A DNA stretch of 64,000 bases from Favolaschia claudopus (GCA_037176885.1 JAWWNJ010000006.1:2852001-2916000), one strand, 5' to 3'. Numbered from the stretch's first letter, positions 1 through 12,127 are shown. Made by a program: numbers and translations. Notes: generated by a model not told the origin, from the sequence alone.

Positions 1-70
1 GATGTCAACTCCATTATTAGTGAGTTTGAAAGTCACACTTGAAAGGCAGTCAGTAAAACTGAGAAGCGTT

Positions 71-1048
71 TTAGAGCACAACTTGATACCTGGACATATC
101 CTGAACGAGAAAGTCAGGTTCGACGGCCTCTAGTTCCTGCCGACTATGTGTAGTCAGGAAGCCGATGGTTTTGCACCCAGCGGCCTTTCCGCTACGGACG
201 CCAGAGGGTGCATCCTCGAACACGACGCCTACATTTCGTGAGTCAGTTGCGAGGCCAGTTTGCTAACATCTCTTGAAAAGCCCACAATTTTCTGGCTTGA
301 CGCCGCATTTCTGTGCACCCTGAAGGTAAGGGTCGGGGCTATTTTAGGCAAGTGAGTAAAATTACTAGGGAACAAAAGAAATTCATACAAAGGCTTCCCT
401 CGTTCGACATCCTCTGCAGTGACGAATACGTCCGGAACGGGTACCCCTGCAAGACTGAGCGCTCTCGACGCGTAATAACGCGTCGCGGACGTGCAGATCG
501 CCCATGACGGCGATGGGAGCGCACGTGCGGAGGCAAGTTCGTCCATTGCGGCTTTTACGCCGGGGAGGAGAACGATGCCTGGGCGACCGTTCTGAGTCGA
601 GGATGAGACGATGGCCTTTTCGAAGCGTTCCGCCTCTTTCTGAGAAGCACGGTCGACCACGAGTAAGCGACGTGACAGGCGGGACTGCGATAATAAACCG
701 CAATGCGTGTGCATACCTCGAGCTCAACGGGGTCTGTGATGCCGCAATATTTGCGCAAGTTGTCTACGGTCCGAATACCATGAGATGCTACGAGGCCCGA
801 TTGAGCAGGTGTCGGCGAAGAAATCATTGAGACCAACAGCTCAGAATCTCGATAACGTCGATGTGCGAGTATGTTTCGGCGAAAGTGTCCCAAGCGGCTT
901 CTACAGCTGCCTTCGAATCGACGAGGGTCCCATCCATATCGAAGAGGCTTTACATAGAAATCGGTTCGAAGATTATCGACCCTCATCGGACAGAGTTATC
1001 GAGCTCGTTGACTTACATGGCGTCAACGTGGAAGGTAGTGGAGGGCAT
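71..1048 (-). CDS. HAD-superfamily phosphatase (glycerol-3-phosphate/2-deoxyglucose-6-phosphate phosphatase type)
   Basis: Probable cytosolic HAD hydrolase that removes phosphate from a small sugar or polyol phosphate. The protein starts MPSTTFHVDAI and reaches the nucleophile motif LFDMDGTLVDS across an intron (donor at 1016). A Thr/Ser motif (CTSAT) follows in the middle, and the acidic metal motif FEDAPSGVRSG with a Gly-rich tail lies near the C-terminus. Two further introns are inferred, near 700-750 and 290-340. The stop follows QVVL at 71-73. The order DxDGTLVDS, then S/T, then EDAPSG matches yeast Gpp1/Dog2-like enzymes. The substrate cannot be read from sequence. The start codon gives a short N-terminus in phase with motif I. 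Confidence 0.85.
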
Positions 1049-1232
1049 GGCTAGTTATGCACCTGGACAGGTAGTGGTAGAGGACAAGAAAGTCGGAAGG
1101 TTGAAATGCTGGGCTGAACATTTCGCCGCAACCGTCGGAGATTTTCATGGTTCGGATGTTCGGACAGAAAGCCGACACATATTGTCCCGATTAGGAAATT
1201 AGCATCATCCTCGCTGTTTGCCACGGTCTACC

Positions 1233-4178
1233 ATGCCGCCTCGAAGGCGCGCTCAGTTCACTCAGGAAAACATCGACCAGCAGCTTCAACAAATCCATCT
1301 TCTTGACCCATCCTCCTCCTCTGAGAATCTCGAGCAATTGGGCCCCATAATCAAGCAGATCCACACTAACCGGCAACAAGAAGCTTTCCTGCGCACCGTC
1401 CAGGGATTAATAGAATCTAAAGATGCCGACATTGAGAAGATATGCGGCGACAACTACCAAGACTTTATCTCGTCGGTGTCGACCCTCTTCACCGTAAAAT
1501 CCTACACCGAGAAGATGAAGGAGAACATCTCGTCTCTGGATGCAAGTGTTGCTCAGCTTGGGCGCGCTCTCGTCGAGAAGAAGCGTAATCTACTGCAGTC
1601 TAAGAAAACCGCTGCGAATCTGGATGAGGCAATCGACAGTCTCCAGGCGTGTCTCCGCGTTCTCGATGTTGTTAGCCGAGTACAAGAAATGGTCAAAGAG
1701 GGCAAATACTGGAGCGCACTGCGGGTCCGTCGCTCTACTTCTCATATCGGGTCCTCCCCGTTGAACACATTCTGCAGTCACTGGAAGACATTCAAAGCAT
1801 GCCCCAAACCTCCTTGTCTCAGACGCCTTTCTATCAGTACCTGCTGTCCTCGTTACCGTCTCTTCGCGGCCAGATCAAGGATGCAGTCACCGCGTCCATG
1901 AAGCAGTGGCTTCTTGAGATAAGAACTATCAGCGGCGACGTCGGTGGTCTTGCTCTCGAAGCTATGGAAACACGAACGCGTCGTTGGAGAGCACGACGCG
2001 ACAAAGACCCGACACTGCGCACCAGTCGTGTCGGTAGTGCTGTAGAAATGGTTTCGTACGAGAACAGAGAATGTAGACTCGGTTCCTTTTGATGTTTTTT
2101 TCTGTCTCACAATTCTCCTCTAGTCGACGTTTTGGACAACGACCGGCTACGTGTCGATTTTAAACCGTTGTTCGAATGCATACACATCTACACCACCCTC
2201 GACTCGCTCGACGAGCTCCAAAGATCGTACCAAGCTGATCGTAAAGTGCAGATTCTTGCCTTCCCAGCTAACCGAAAACTAATTGGTTATCTTAGGCTCA
2301 AGCAGACCTCATTCTACCTAGTCCACTCCCCCTTGGTTCTCTACCCAACCTGATTCAAGAAATCTCTGGATTCTTCATAATCGAAAACCATGTCCTCGAA
2401 ACCACTGGCACGTTCCGCTCAGAACGAGACGTCGAAGAGCTCTGGGAGGCCTTAGTTCTTCGGCTAACATCAGGCATTGAAAGTGCTCTTCGAATGGAAA
2501 CGGATCCCGATTCCTATTTACAGGCCAAGGAATCTTTGATCAGCTTCATAATGACTCTGGAGGTGCGCACAGTCAGAACGTTATAACCTGTTTACTTAGA
2601 GTCTGCCCGTTTCAGTCTTCAAGTTCGAATTACTCGGTTCTTCCTCTGCATTCCTTCATTCTTGTTCTATTCGAGAAGTACGCGCGCCTGCTAGAAACAC
2701 AATTCAATAAGCGCTTCGATGTCGTATGTCCCCCCTGGTCAGCCGTCGAAAGCGATTGATTTGACAACGTTCACAGATTGTCCAACAGGATGACCATCTT
2801 CCTATGCAGATAGAGGCTGATCATCAAGCCAAAATGGTTCTCGATGTCGTCTGGATAAATGATGAAGAGAAGCAAGCCATCCAGCAGTACGTGGCGGGTC
2901 TCTGGCTTCTTTGTTATCCTGTCAGCTCACATACAACGTAGGAGTCCCTACCCCTTCAATCTTCCCTGGTCGCAAACATTCTATCTCTGCTGCCAAGACG
3001 TATGTTTTATCCGCAATTCCCTTCCGGACTTCTCAACTCATGCGACGAATTCACAGATCCGTGCGTTTATACAAAAGTTCTACGCCTTTGTCGAAGGGGT
3101 TTCGCAACACCACCGAAATATCGACGAGCTGCTGAGCAAGGCGCGTCGCTCTTTTCCTTTAGCTTTTGCTTCTGTGACTCACGTGTAGACCCATAGTCTT
3201 TGGATGGACTTTTGATCAACCATATCAGTCAGACCATCGGCCAGCGGTTGGCTGGCACTGCGACGCTGTCGCAAATAGCTCAAATCGTAACCAACCTCGA
3301 ACACTTTCAGGTCGCGTGCGCGGAGCTGCAACGCTCTTTGACCAATCTCCGGTACGTTCAAGCAAAGGATCCGATTGATTTGCCTTTTTCAACACTCACC
3401 CCCACCTACAGCTCATCCCACCGCGGCGGCTCAATAACCCTCACTGCATCCACGTCGTTCGAGAGCACGCTGACCCGCGCTCTTGCGCGGATCACGGGCC
3501 TCATCTCGTCTAAACTAGACGACTTCTTTGAACTGTCCGAGTACGACTGGACACCGTCAAACCGCGAAAACGCACCAAGCATGTATCTATACGAGCTTGT
3601 CAACTGGCTCACCACAGTCGTCGACTCGCTCGTGATCAAGGAGGCGTACAAGGACGAGGCATACAAGGGCGCGGTGTCTTATATCGCCGAGTGCCTGATG
3701 GTGCGTATTTATCGCTTCAACAGTTGTAGTTGCCGACAGCGAGATATAACAGGACTTCTTGACTGGGCGGAATATTCCAATGATGAATGAGAACGCTATC
3801 TCGAATATCCTCATAGACGTTGACTTCTTAGAGGAAGAGCTCCGGCGAATAGGGAGAGGACATTTGTCAAGTGTGTTTGTCGAGTTGCGGACGGTGAGCC
3901 AAATTCCTGGAGTAGTTTCTCCGATAGCTTTTGCTGACTCGCGACGGACGGAACAGACAACAGCGATACCACTGAACAACACTGTCCAGGAGTTCCTCGT
4001 CCCCGCCATGCGTCAAACATCGTACGCCGTCGTCAAACACAAGAGGCTTTCTGCTCTGCTCGACAAGCTAGCCAAGTTCGGAGCATCACAGCGGGACGCC
4101 CATTCACGCGAACTCGGTGACCGAAGGCGTAAGGAGGCAGACGCAGTGGGCAGGCTGTTCCCCGGCGAAGGACGTTGA
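1233..4178 (+). CDS. SEC15: Exocyst complex subunit SEC15
   Basis: Exocyst subunit that tethers secretory vesicles to the plasma membrane and, in yeast, binds the Rab Sec4. The N-terminal coiled-coil region (residues about 10-180) has the family pattern: a vesicle-tethering helix bundle with DADIEKICGDNYQDFI and KGRAL-like helices, followed by GKYWSALR. An intron between 1731 and 1791 joins this to SLEDIQSMPQTSLSQTPFYQ. Later exons carry the conserved C-terminal helices, including ESTLTRALARITGLISSKLDDFFEL and YIAECLM, ending at a TGA at 4176-4178. Several introns are inferred. The start is the ATG in ACCATGCC; an upstream in-frame TTG is not credible in a fungus. It is convergent with ARF1, another traffic gene. 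Confidence 0.93.
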
Positions 4179-4447
4179 TCAAAGCACATTAAGTATTTCA
4201 TGATTTGCTTGAGAGTTGTCTAGGTCAACGAGCATTTTATACGACCAGGAGGGTCGTCGGATTTTATACATAGAAAATGGGGGAGAGCAAAGAACCATGA
4301 TAAAGAGAGCCGAGAGCTCGAAGGTATGGAGGAAAAATGGACAACGAACAAGGCAGAGACTAGCAAGCGAGAGGGAATGTGGTGGATGCGTTTATCGTGA
4401 GGATCGTGACACTTGTAACAAACGCTATAATGTATCGAGAGGCGCAA

Positions 4448-5262
<815 letters not shown>

Positions 5263-5684
5263 GGTGGAGGAGTGAAGTGAAAGAAGGTGAACGTTGTGGA
5301 AAACACCGAGAGCAAATGTGTACGGCTGTGATGACTGGCTGATGTGATGCGCTTATCTAACCCGAGTGGCTGATGTTCCTTCTAACCCTCACCCCCTCCA
5401 ATATTTATACAGCCCCGACAACTATAGACACGTATACTTCCACCCCCACTGTACGTGTTGGTGCTGCGCGGCACTGGTCTCTACTTGACACATTTTCAAT
5501 TTTCCAACATCACTCTGACTCTGCGGTTCCGGCGATCTCGTGACAAAAAAGAAAATTATGTACACCAAGTACACGCAACCGTACACGAAAGAAATCAATA
5601 GGAGGGCGGTAGAATACTTCGAAGTGTTACAACAAGAATCACGAATGAATTTTTGTTTCCGGAGGTCATTTCAAGACTTCACTT
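5263..5684. promoter_or_regulatory. ARF1 upstream region
   Basis: This 422-bp gap separates the ARF1 start from the end of the next minus-strand gene, so it should hold the ARF1 promoter and the phosphatase terminator. On the minus strand positions 5409-5401 read TATAAATAT, a TATA-like element. No coding signal is visible apart from the reverse-strand shadow of the phosphatase. Confidence 0.4.
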
Positions 5685-6490
5685 TCACCGTCTCAGTAGC
5701 CCAGCAGCTCGCAGGCGACCATCGAGCTTATATCTCCAGCTCTGGTAGATCCCATTCGCAGGGGAGGGTTGGTATTGACACAGCTCAAACAGGACAAGTT
5801 GCTCCTGGAAGCCAGCGTTCGGCCATATCTGGTCGCGTGCTGCTCATACGTGGTCAATTACACCTGAGTCAAAACATAGGGACAGACATCTTACCCCTTC
5901 GAATAGTCTCTAAAGCTTTTGTCGCGTTCATGCGCTGAGACCACATCACTAGACAACATTTGAGTCAACCGATGGCCGTTTGACCGAAGAGCTACTCACA
6001 ATAAGCGGCAACTACGGCCGCACTGCGCGAGACACCCTATTACACTCATGGTTAACATAGGAGGACCACCTAAACAGAAATGACACTTGCCTGAACGTCG
6101 TGAACCAAAATAGCGCCACCAGACCGCATCGCATGGTCAATAAATTGACACGCCGAGGGGAGATGAATGAGAAGATCGGCATAGTCTACGTCCTCGATCG
6201 GGATTCGCATATGTTGTATCCCAGATTGCGGTAGTTCAGCGGGAATGGGATCGGTGCAAACAGATAAAACATGTGTAACGCGGCGCTCTGGGGACGGCGT
6301 CAGCTTCATCCAGCAGCAAACCAACCACAAAAAGAAAAGACCGACCTGTTAGAGACCGAGTCGAACGAGCAGCAACGAGGCTGTAAAGCGGCCACAAGTA
6401 AGCGTCGACATCATCGTAACCTTATAAGGTTACTGACTTTCCCAAGTAAAGCTTGTTTTCGATGATAGCGTCTACGTTTTTCCAGACCAT
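5685..6490 (-). CDS. Dual-specificity-type pseudophosphatase with Asp in place of the catalytic Cys
   Basis: DSP-fold protein of about 176 residues. The start ATG (6488-6490) gives MVWKNVDAIIENKLYLGN, the usual first strand of this family. Introns follow after GN and after SLT, then RRVTHVLSVC. The general-acid loop IEDVDYADLL is present (Asp62). The signature loop reads HDVQGVSRSAAVVAAYL: the His, Gly, Ser, Arg and Ser of HCx5R[ST] are kept, but the nucleophile position (residue 93) is codon GAC, Asp. The loop is split by a GC..AG intron placed exactly after Gln95. The C-terminal part (WPNAGFQEQLVLFE) is typical of Yvh1/DUSP proteins. By analogy with STYX it is expected to bind phosphoprotein without hydrolysing it. 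The fold is secure, the partners unknown. Confidence 0.85.
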
Positions 6491-7851
6491 CTTTGCTTGG
6501 ACTTTGAGTTGGGTCGTGAAAATTCTGATACAAACCGTCGATCGAATCCATGCTGCTCTTGTACTGTTTAATTTTGGGGTGAAGTGTTCCGCCTCGTATC
6601 GTCTCTTGCGTCGGGCTCGTCCGCCTCCGAAGAACCATATTGCATTCGAGCAAATTACGCATCCAAAGGAGCTATGGCGGTGTCAGGTTCAAGGCAAGAT
6701 TCATGGTCGAGATTAATGCGATGCCACACGCGGAGTAGAATCGAAATGCAAGAACAAGGACGAACGACAATCTCTTTCAGGAATTGCCGCCGGTATGCAC
6801 GTCCGGATGGTCAACTAGGCTATGGCTGTGTCATGTCGATCAGCGCGACCAGAGATTTTGCCATGTGTGTTCCTGGACAAGTCCCTTTTCCGCGATGTTT
6901 TATTGAGAGTCGAACGAAAATGCTGCAAAGCGCCCGACCAAAGTAGATGCCAGACAAGCAAGCAGGCATCAATCCCAACGTTACAGAAAATGAAGTTGGT
7001 TCAATTAGGCAACCTCGGCTAACAAGGTACCCGGGCCGGTGGCGGACTCGTAAAAAAAAGTCGATCTGGACGGTAAGTGGACCCATAATGACTTGCGGAT
7101 GCGGAGCAGGTGGCGATGAAGAACAAGAAAAAACGAGGCCTCAGGAATAGCTTCACCCGTTTTTTCTTGCAGCGGAGAAGTCGCAAATTGCAATCCAAAT
7201 TAGTCGGTCCGCGCGCCGTGGTTCTCGCCAATTGTGCTAGATAGCTCGCATTCTCCGGAGACAGGTGAGTCATTCCAAGTAATGTTTTCCAATAAATCTC
7301 TAGGATTGAACAAGTCGAATGTTTTGTTGACCGCGGTTCAGAAAATATTTGAAGGGTGATCATAAAATTGCAAGATTAATTGTGGAGTGGCGAGAGCGCG
7401 AGGCGAAAAGAAATCCTTTGAGAACAATGGCCAGGAGTATAGAGTAAAACGGAGGATTGAAGACGCCGCGCGCATTTGGCAGCATTTTCGTGTTAACGCG
7501 GTGACGGTGAAACGCAAGTGTCGCTTGACGGTGACGTATGGACGATCAAATCGACCAAACAAACAGCAAACAATGGGTCCCAGGACCTACACGTTCTTAC
7601 GTGACCATTGCCTGGCTTGCTCTCTACCTCATTGTTTCCAGGCACCTGCGTGTACTGCGCTCAGTGCCCCCCACCATTTTCACTTTTCACTTTCTCATTG
7701 TCTGGCACATATTTTTGGATGAAGATAGAGTGGGCGTCTCATGTATGTCCTTATGTTCTCATTTACTTCCGCGGCCGCAGAACAGCCAAAATAATTGAAA
7801 CTTGTGTAGTTCCGGAGCGACGGCTCGAGGCGGAGCCCTCCCCCTTCCACC
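6491..7851. other. Largest gene-poor gap; no confident gene
   Basis: No recognisable protein. Short open frames occur on both strands. The most protein-like begins at the minus-strand ATG at 7271 (MTHLSPENASYLAQLARTT...), continuing for about 35 plausible residues before low-complexity basic sequence, with no clear gene model around it. I see no tRNA, no terminal inverted repeats and no transposase. Confidence 0.3.
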
Positions 7852-8287
7852 ATGCATGGCTGGTTAGCCAAGATGCGGGGGACGCTACTCGGTAACGAAG
7901 ATCTACGGAGCAAGGTATGTAGTGGGCGCCCGCAACCCACATCGAAATCTCTTGCGGATGTTGAGGCTCTGTTATCAGGGAATGCAGGAGATGCGTGCTG
8001 CTCGACGTTACAAGCAGGATAAGCGGTCAAGGCCGAAACCCAAGAGCAAATCCATTGCACGTCGGGACACCGGGCCATCGCATCTGTTTGGGTCGCTCAG
8101 CCCGAAACCCTCCCAATCTCACCGTCCTCCGCAATATCGTTCGACGAGTACCCATCGGGTAGTTGGCAGACCTCCTCCGCGCAGGGCGTCGCACCAATCG
8201 TCCCACCGTTCAGGGAGCTCGAGGCAGCCAACCCCTTCTCGTCAGTCATCTAAACCCACCCCGCGTCGCCGCGACAGTGCTCGGTAA
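7852..8287 (+). CDS. Small basic hypothetical protein with RS/RP-rich tail
   Basis: Two-exon model. The first exon runs from ATG 7852 (MHGWLAKMRGTLLGNEDLR) to a GTATGT donor at about 7915. The second starts after TTATCAG with GMQEMRAARRYK and ends at TAA 8285-8287. The product is about 125 residues. An N-terminal helix-like segment (GNEDLRSKGMQEMRAARRYK) is followed by a strongly basic, Ser/Arg/Pro-rich, probably disordered tail. The helix resembles short motifs seen in other small basidiomycete proteins, but I do not recognise a named family. In-frame splice junctions and a good Kozak context (CACCATG) support the model. Function unknown. Confidence 0.5.
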
Positions 8288-8476
8288 TGCGGGCGCATAT
8301 GTACACCTTAGTTGATCTTGTACACTACTCGACTTTTTATTTGGGGTTTTTTATAGGTGAGGTTATGTATTTCTCAGTTGTAGACAGTAATATTTGTATC
8401 AGAATTGGATTTGTACTTTTGTTTCGATAATACAATGGAATGTAGAGCAATACACGATATACAACGGCCGAGTCCT

Positions 8477-9031
8477 TCAGAAATCCAAGTAATCCCTCCC
8501 CGCACCCCAGCCCACTGGACCTCCCCCATAGGGATCCGTTTCCATTGCACCAGCGGTAACCGCGCCGCCCCCACTCTCACCATCCTTGAAGGAGAATTCG
8601 CGACGGAATTTACCTTCAAGCGCACTGAGCGTAGCAATGAGTCGTGACGCCGCTGCCTCGAGGGCCGCTGCTGGAGTTATTGTGCCGTCGGTCTGAATCT
8701 TCAGCAGGAAATGCGGATGCAAGGGATGGGGTGCTTTGTAGCCAGCAAAGAGGACGTTAGGGGAGGCGAGCAGTTGACTGGGGCAGAGTCAGTGAGCATG
8801 GTTATAAAAAGAACTGGGAAGTGAGTGCGTACGCTCGTAACATGTTACCGAGAGTATGGTCCTGTTTGACGACCTTGAACGTCGCGGCATTGGGGATTTT
8901 GGTATCCTCCGTCACTTCGAGACTTGAAGTCGATGGCACTTCAGCAATATCCAGGGCAGAGGAAGAGGCATGACGCACGCCTTCTCGCCGTCTTCCAGGA
9001 CGAAAAGCTCGTGTCGGTTCGGTGCGTTCAT
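8477..9031 (-). CDS. RPB11: DNA-directed RNA polymerase II subunit RPB11
   Basis: Small core subunit of RNA polymerase II that dimerises with Rpb3, equivalent to half of the bacterial alpha dimer. The start gives MNAPNRHELFVLEDGEKA. After an intron the protein resumes with IPNAATFKVVKQDHTLGN, the Rpb11 dimerisation motif, and LRAQLLASPNVLFAGYKAPHP. After a second intron comes LHPHFLLKIQTDG, and two C-terminal helices (AAALEAAASRLIATLSALEGKF). The C-terminus then carries a Gly-rich extension ending GRDYLDF that is longer than in yeast. The normal core length is about 120 residues. Confidence 0.93.
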
Positions 9032-9843
9032 GGTCGAGGGGTTACGGCGACAGTGTCTGGTTGAGTGTAAGTGTGCGAGAAAAAAAGAAGAGCGAACGAA
9101 AAGCGGTGAAGAGGGATCATAAAGCCATGCATTGAAAAGTCTCATCGCTGAACGCTCGAGAGAATACACATAACAAAGATGTGGTTTGAATCATCTGTGT
9201 CCGAAGGAAAGACTAAGTCAGGTAACAACACTCACCAGTCTCCCTCAAAATGTCCGTCAGTCACCTAGAAAAAGTTCACAGTCAGCTTCACAGCTAGCTC
9301 ATTCAACACCAGGAAAAGAAGAAAAGTCAGCAAAGATAAGATGCGTTCAAGCGCGTGCGCGTCACCGACAATAAATATACAACATCATGCGAGCGGCTAG
9401 GAAAAACGCGTACCTGTGGTGGAGGGAGGAAGTCAACTGGAAAAAAGCTGAGTAAGCGGTGATTGATCTGATGTTTAGGTTCATAGCCACTGATTGACAA
9501 GTCTCGAAATAATTTCAAACTCAACTTCAACCTTTTCCGAGTCTGGCCGTTTCGTTGCTGCTGTTGCGTTTCTGCCGTGTGAGCACAATCTCTGCAGGAC
9601 TCTCGTGTGTTAGAATGTGACGGAATATCTTGCAGGGGGATCATGCAATTTTCCAAACGAAAGTTTCGCGTTTGGCAGTTCACCGTACTTATACACTGTA
9701 CTTACTTCTCAGCAGTTCTGTATCGCCTGCGAGAGCCTGAACGCTAGTCTGAACGCTACATATTCGAATCCTACTTGTGCTCTCTAACTTTCTTCAAGAA
9801 TCCTTCTACCACTGTGTAATCTCAGGCCCAGTAAAACATCAAA
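9032..9843. other. RPB11 upstream region; possible untranslated or very short exons
   Basis: No confident gene. On the minus strand several splice-like signals occur, notably a 29-nt stretch at about 9229-9257 bracketed by TTTTCTAG and GTGAGT, which could be a micro-exon or a 5' untranslated exon. An open frame on the minus strand from 9683 is rich in Arg/Gln and not recognised. Confidence 0.25.
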
Positions 9844-10416
9844 ATGGTCTTCGAATCTCTTGCTGGTTGTAGGTTGGCAAAGGCCAAGCTTCGTTTGTTC
9901 AGCTCTCATCCTACCAACACGTCTACCCGTTTCTATTTCTCTGCACATATTTCTCCGTGCGGACCAACTCCGAGAGCTCGAGCCACAAGACCACCGAGTC
10001 AATATTATTCAGACCAAGTAAGTGACTGTCACGGCCCCTCCTCCCCGCTTTTCCAAAGCGCCAGTCAAAGGCCTCTAATTTTAATGCACCCTATAAATGG
10101 AAAAATATCATTTCCTGCCCACCGAACCCCTTCCATTCTCCCGTCGCTGCAATAATTTATCACTTCTCGGTCCTACAGACAGATCCGCCTCTTCAATGGC
10201 AATGTACTAAACAAATCCCACAATTTCCGAGACATACGGCGAAAAACATACGGACGCGGTTCCCTCTCCTTCTCCATGTCAACGACAGCAATTGCAATTC
10301 CGAGTCTGTCGTCCCAACTTGAGCTTGTGTATTCAATTATGGCATCGCCTCGACGCGACCGATGTCTTCGTAGATCCAAAACCCAGATAAGATGGATGCC
10401 GATCCTCCTGTCATGA
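9844..10416 (+). CDS. Doubtful small hypothetical gene
   Basis: The ATG at 9844 has a strong context (ATCAAAATGG). If a short first intron (about 9865-9901) is removed, the frame continues as HIFLRADQLRELEPQDHRVN, then across a GTAAGT donor near 10018 and a TCCTACAG acceptor at 10178 into KQIRLFNGNVLNKSHNFRDI, ending at TGA 10414-10416. In-phase splice sites and globular-looking sequence argue for a gene. The very short first intron and a competing open frame on the minus strand (10466-10173) argue against it. No family recognised. Confidence 0.25.
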
Positions 10417-10922
10417 CGCCCTGGAAGTCTCAAACTTAATTTTGGCACTGCGTTTCTCAAGCCCACACTGTCATCATAGCCTTTGACACGAAGCTCGGTA
10501 TCTTACTATGGGCCCTTGGCGCTTCATGTCTGCCAAAAAATTCACCGACTGACTCTGCTTGGCAAGCGCCCTTGCGGGGATTGGCATAGATGTTGAAATG
10601 TTTTGGTTTCGTACCGCGCGGACGCCCTCCGCGTCTGCCGGATTATAGAAACGAATTATACAGCATCGACTTGAAGCGCGTCTTCTCACAAATACCCAGT
10701 GTACTGTGTCGCGTGCAGCTGTTTCGTATCTATTGAACCCCGAGCGTCGAGCGCCATTCCGTGCAGAAGCGACATCATTCATTGTTCCAACTACGCCCAG
10801 AGAATAATCCGTCCAATGGGTTGAAGAGTTTCTAGAAATGAATCCGTGCGGCAAGAATGATTGTGTTTAATGTAAGACTGCGCTGTCTGTATCCATCCAC
10901 CTGGTCCGTTCCCTCCCTCAAA
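10417..10922. other. No gene recognised
   Basis: A 506-bp interval with one minus-strand open frame (10854-10474) whose translation shows no known motif and has Arg-rich, non-globular composition. It should include the 3' end of the neighbouring DUF3245-like gene. Confidence 0.3.
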
Positions 10923-12009
10923 TCAAACTTGCACCCCAAGCTTTGCTCCTCCCATTGAATTCTTCTTCTTCTTCCTCTTTCGCCGTTTCTTCTTCGACGG
11001 ACTTGTCGCGTTCTGCTCCCTGTCATCCTCGCCGTCCGATTCAGATCCTGAGGGCGGTGGGCCGGTGAGGTTCAGTAATGGGCCTTTGAGTAACGGACTG
11101 TGTTTCCGCTCGCGGGTGGGGGATACTGGAGAGGCAGGGGTGCTCTCGGTGATGAGAGAGATGTCAATGGGTTCTGGTGTTGGCGGTGGCGAGTCTATAG
11201 GGGAGAGAATCAGTATATGAATTGAAAGTAATGGGTGTAAGAAGCTTGGCTTGCCTTTATCGTTGCCCAGGTTGGAGGTAGTTGGGGCGTCGACGGACGC
11301 GTCTATATCCATAAGAGCGTCTTTGCTTTGCCCGGCTTGGGAGGCAGACTCAGTTAGAGGGATTTTATTCTTGTGTTTTTTCTTCCTGCGTTTCGAGGGC
11401 GAAACAAGTGGGGAAGCCGAGTCAGAAATAGTAGTCCGTAGTCCATCCCCCTCCGGCTGTACATCTGTCTCTATAACACTTGCCTTGTCCACATTTTTTG
11501 GAGTTTGTAGAGGAGGAGTCGAAGGTTTAGATACAACCTCTTTGTCCTTTTTCTTTTTATTGCGGGCCTCGAATGGGTCTAATCTTGCTTTTTTCTTGTG
11601 AGAGGCCCCCCTGGAGTCTTCCTCAGCATCAGAGAGCTGCTGCTTCTGCTGCTTCGAGCTACCCGGCTCATTATCCTCCTCTCTTGCGCGTTTATTATTA
11701 CCCTTTCCGGTCAAACGCGCTTTTAACCGTTCGGTATCGCGCGATGAGCTGGCTACTGTCTCCGGAACCGCTGCGCCAACTCCCAACCTAGATATCTCAG
11801 CACTAGGAAAGAGCTGAATATTTGTTTAGCGCGTAATACCTGGGTGGGCGGCGCATGTTGTCCTTGATTTCAGCTTCTATTAGAGCGCGTGTTGTATTTT
11901 TGGTTGGTTTATTTGGGGGTTTTACCCATGAGGAGACTAGATTTTGGGTGTAGGCTAGGGAGAGGTCGATTTGGGCTTGGAGGGTCTCAATGTCGATGTC
12001 CTCCTCCAT
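10923..12009 (-). CDS. DUF3245-like, lysine-rich nucleolar-type protein
   Basis: About 330 residues. The N-terminus (MEEDIDIETLQAQIDLSLAY...LVSSWV) is a short helix pair resembling the fungal DUF3245 family; that assignment is from memory of the pattern and is tentative. A small intron (about 11787-11836) joins RRPPR to LGVGAAVP. The rest is disordered, with at least four Lys/Arg clusters (KRAREED, HKKKARL, NKKKKDKE, SKRRKKKHKNK) and a C-terminal KKKRRKRKKKKN block, which suggests nucleolar location. A second intron near 11200-11250 is inferred. It is divergent from the Gemin2 gene, with only 118 bp between the starts. Confidence 0.65.
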
Positions 12010-12127
12010 GGTTGGAGGAAAGGAGCGTGTGAAACAGGATTACAGCATCGTCGCGTCTTGTATTTTACCACCACCACCGGTCCGCCAGTTTCACTTGCGG
12101 CAAGCTAGCCTCACCGGTTGCGACGCT
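12010..12127. promoter_or_regulatory. Compact divergent promoter, DUF3245-like / Gemin2
   Basis: 118 bp between the two start codons. It must serve both genes unless transcription starts inside either coding region. No TATA element is visible. Confidence 0.45.

Noticed and set aside
1218..1232. Alternative TTG start for SEC15
   Set aside because: Non-ATG starts are rare in fungi; the ATG at 1233 has a good context and fits the family N-terminus.
8912..9169. Longer upstream start for RPB11 giving an 85-residue first frame
   Set aside because: The extension precedes MNAPNRHELF, which matches the family N-terminus, and has no conserved sequence.
10474..10854. 126-residue minus-strand open frame
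   Set aside because: Composition and lack of any motif or splice context suggest chance.
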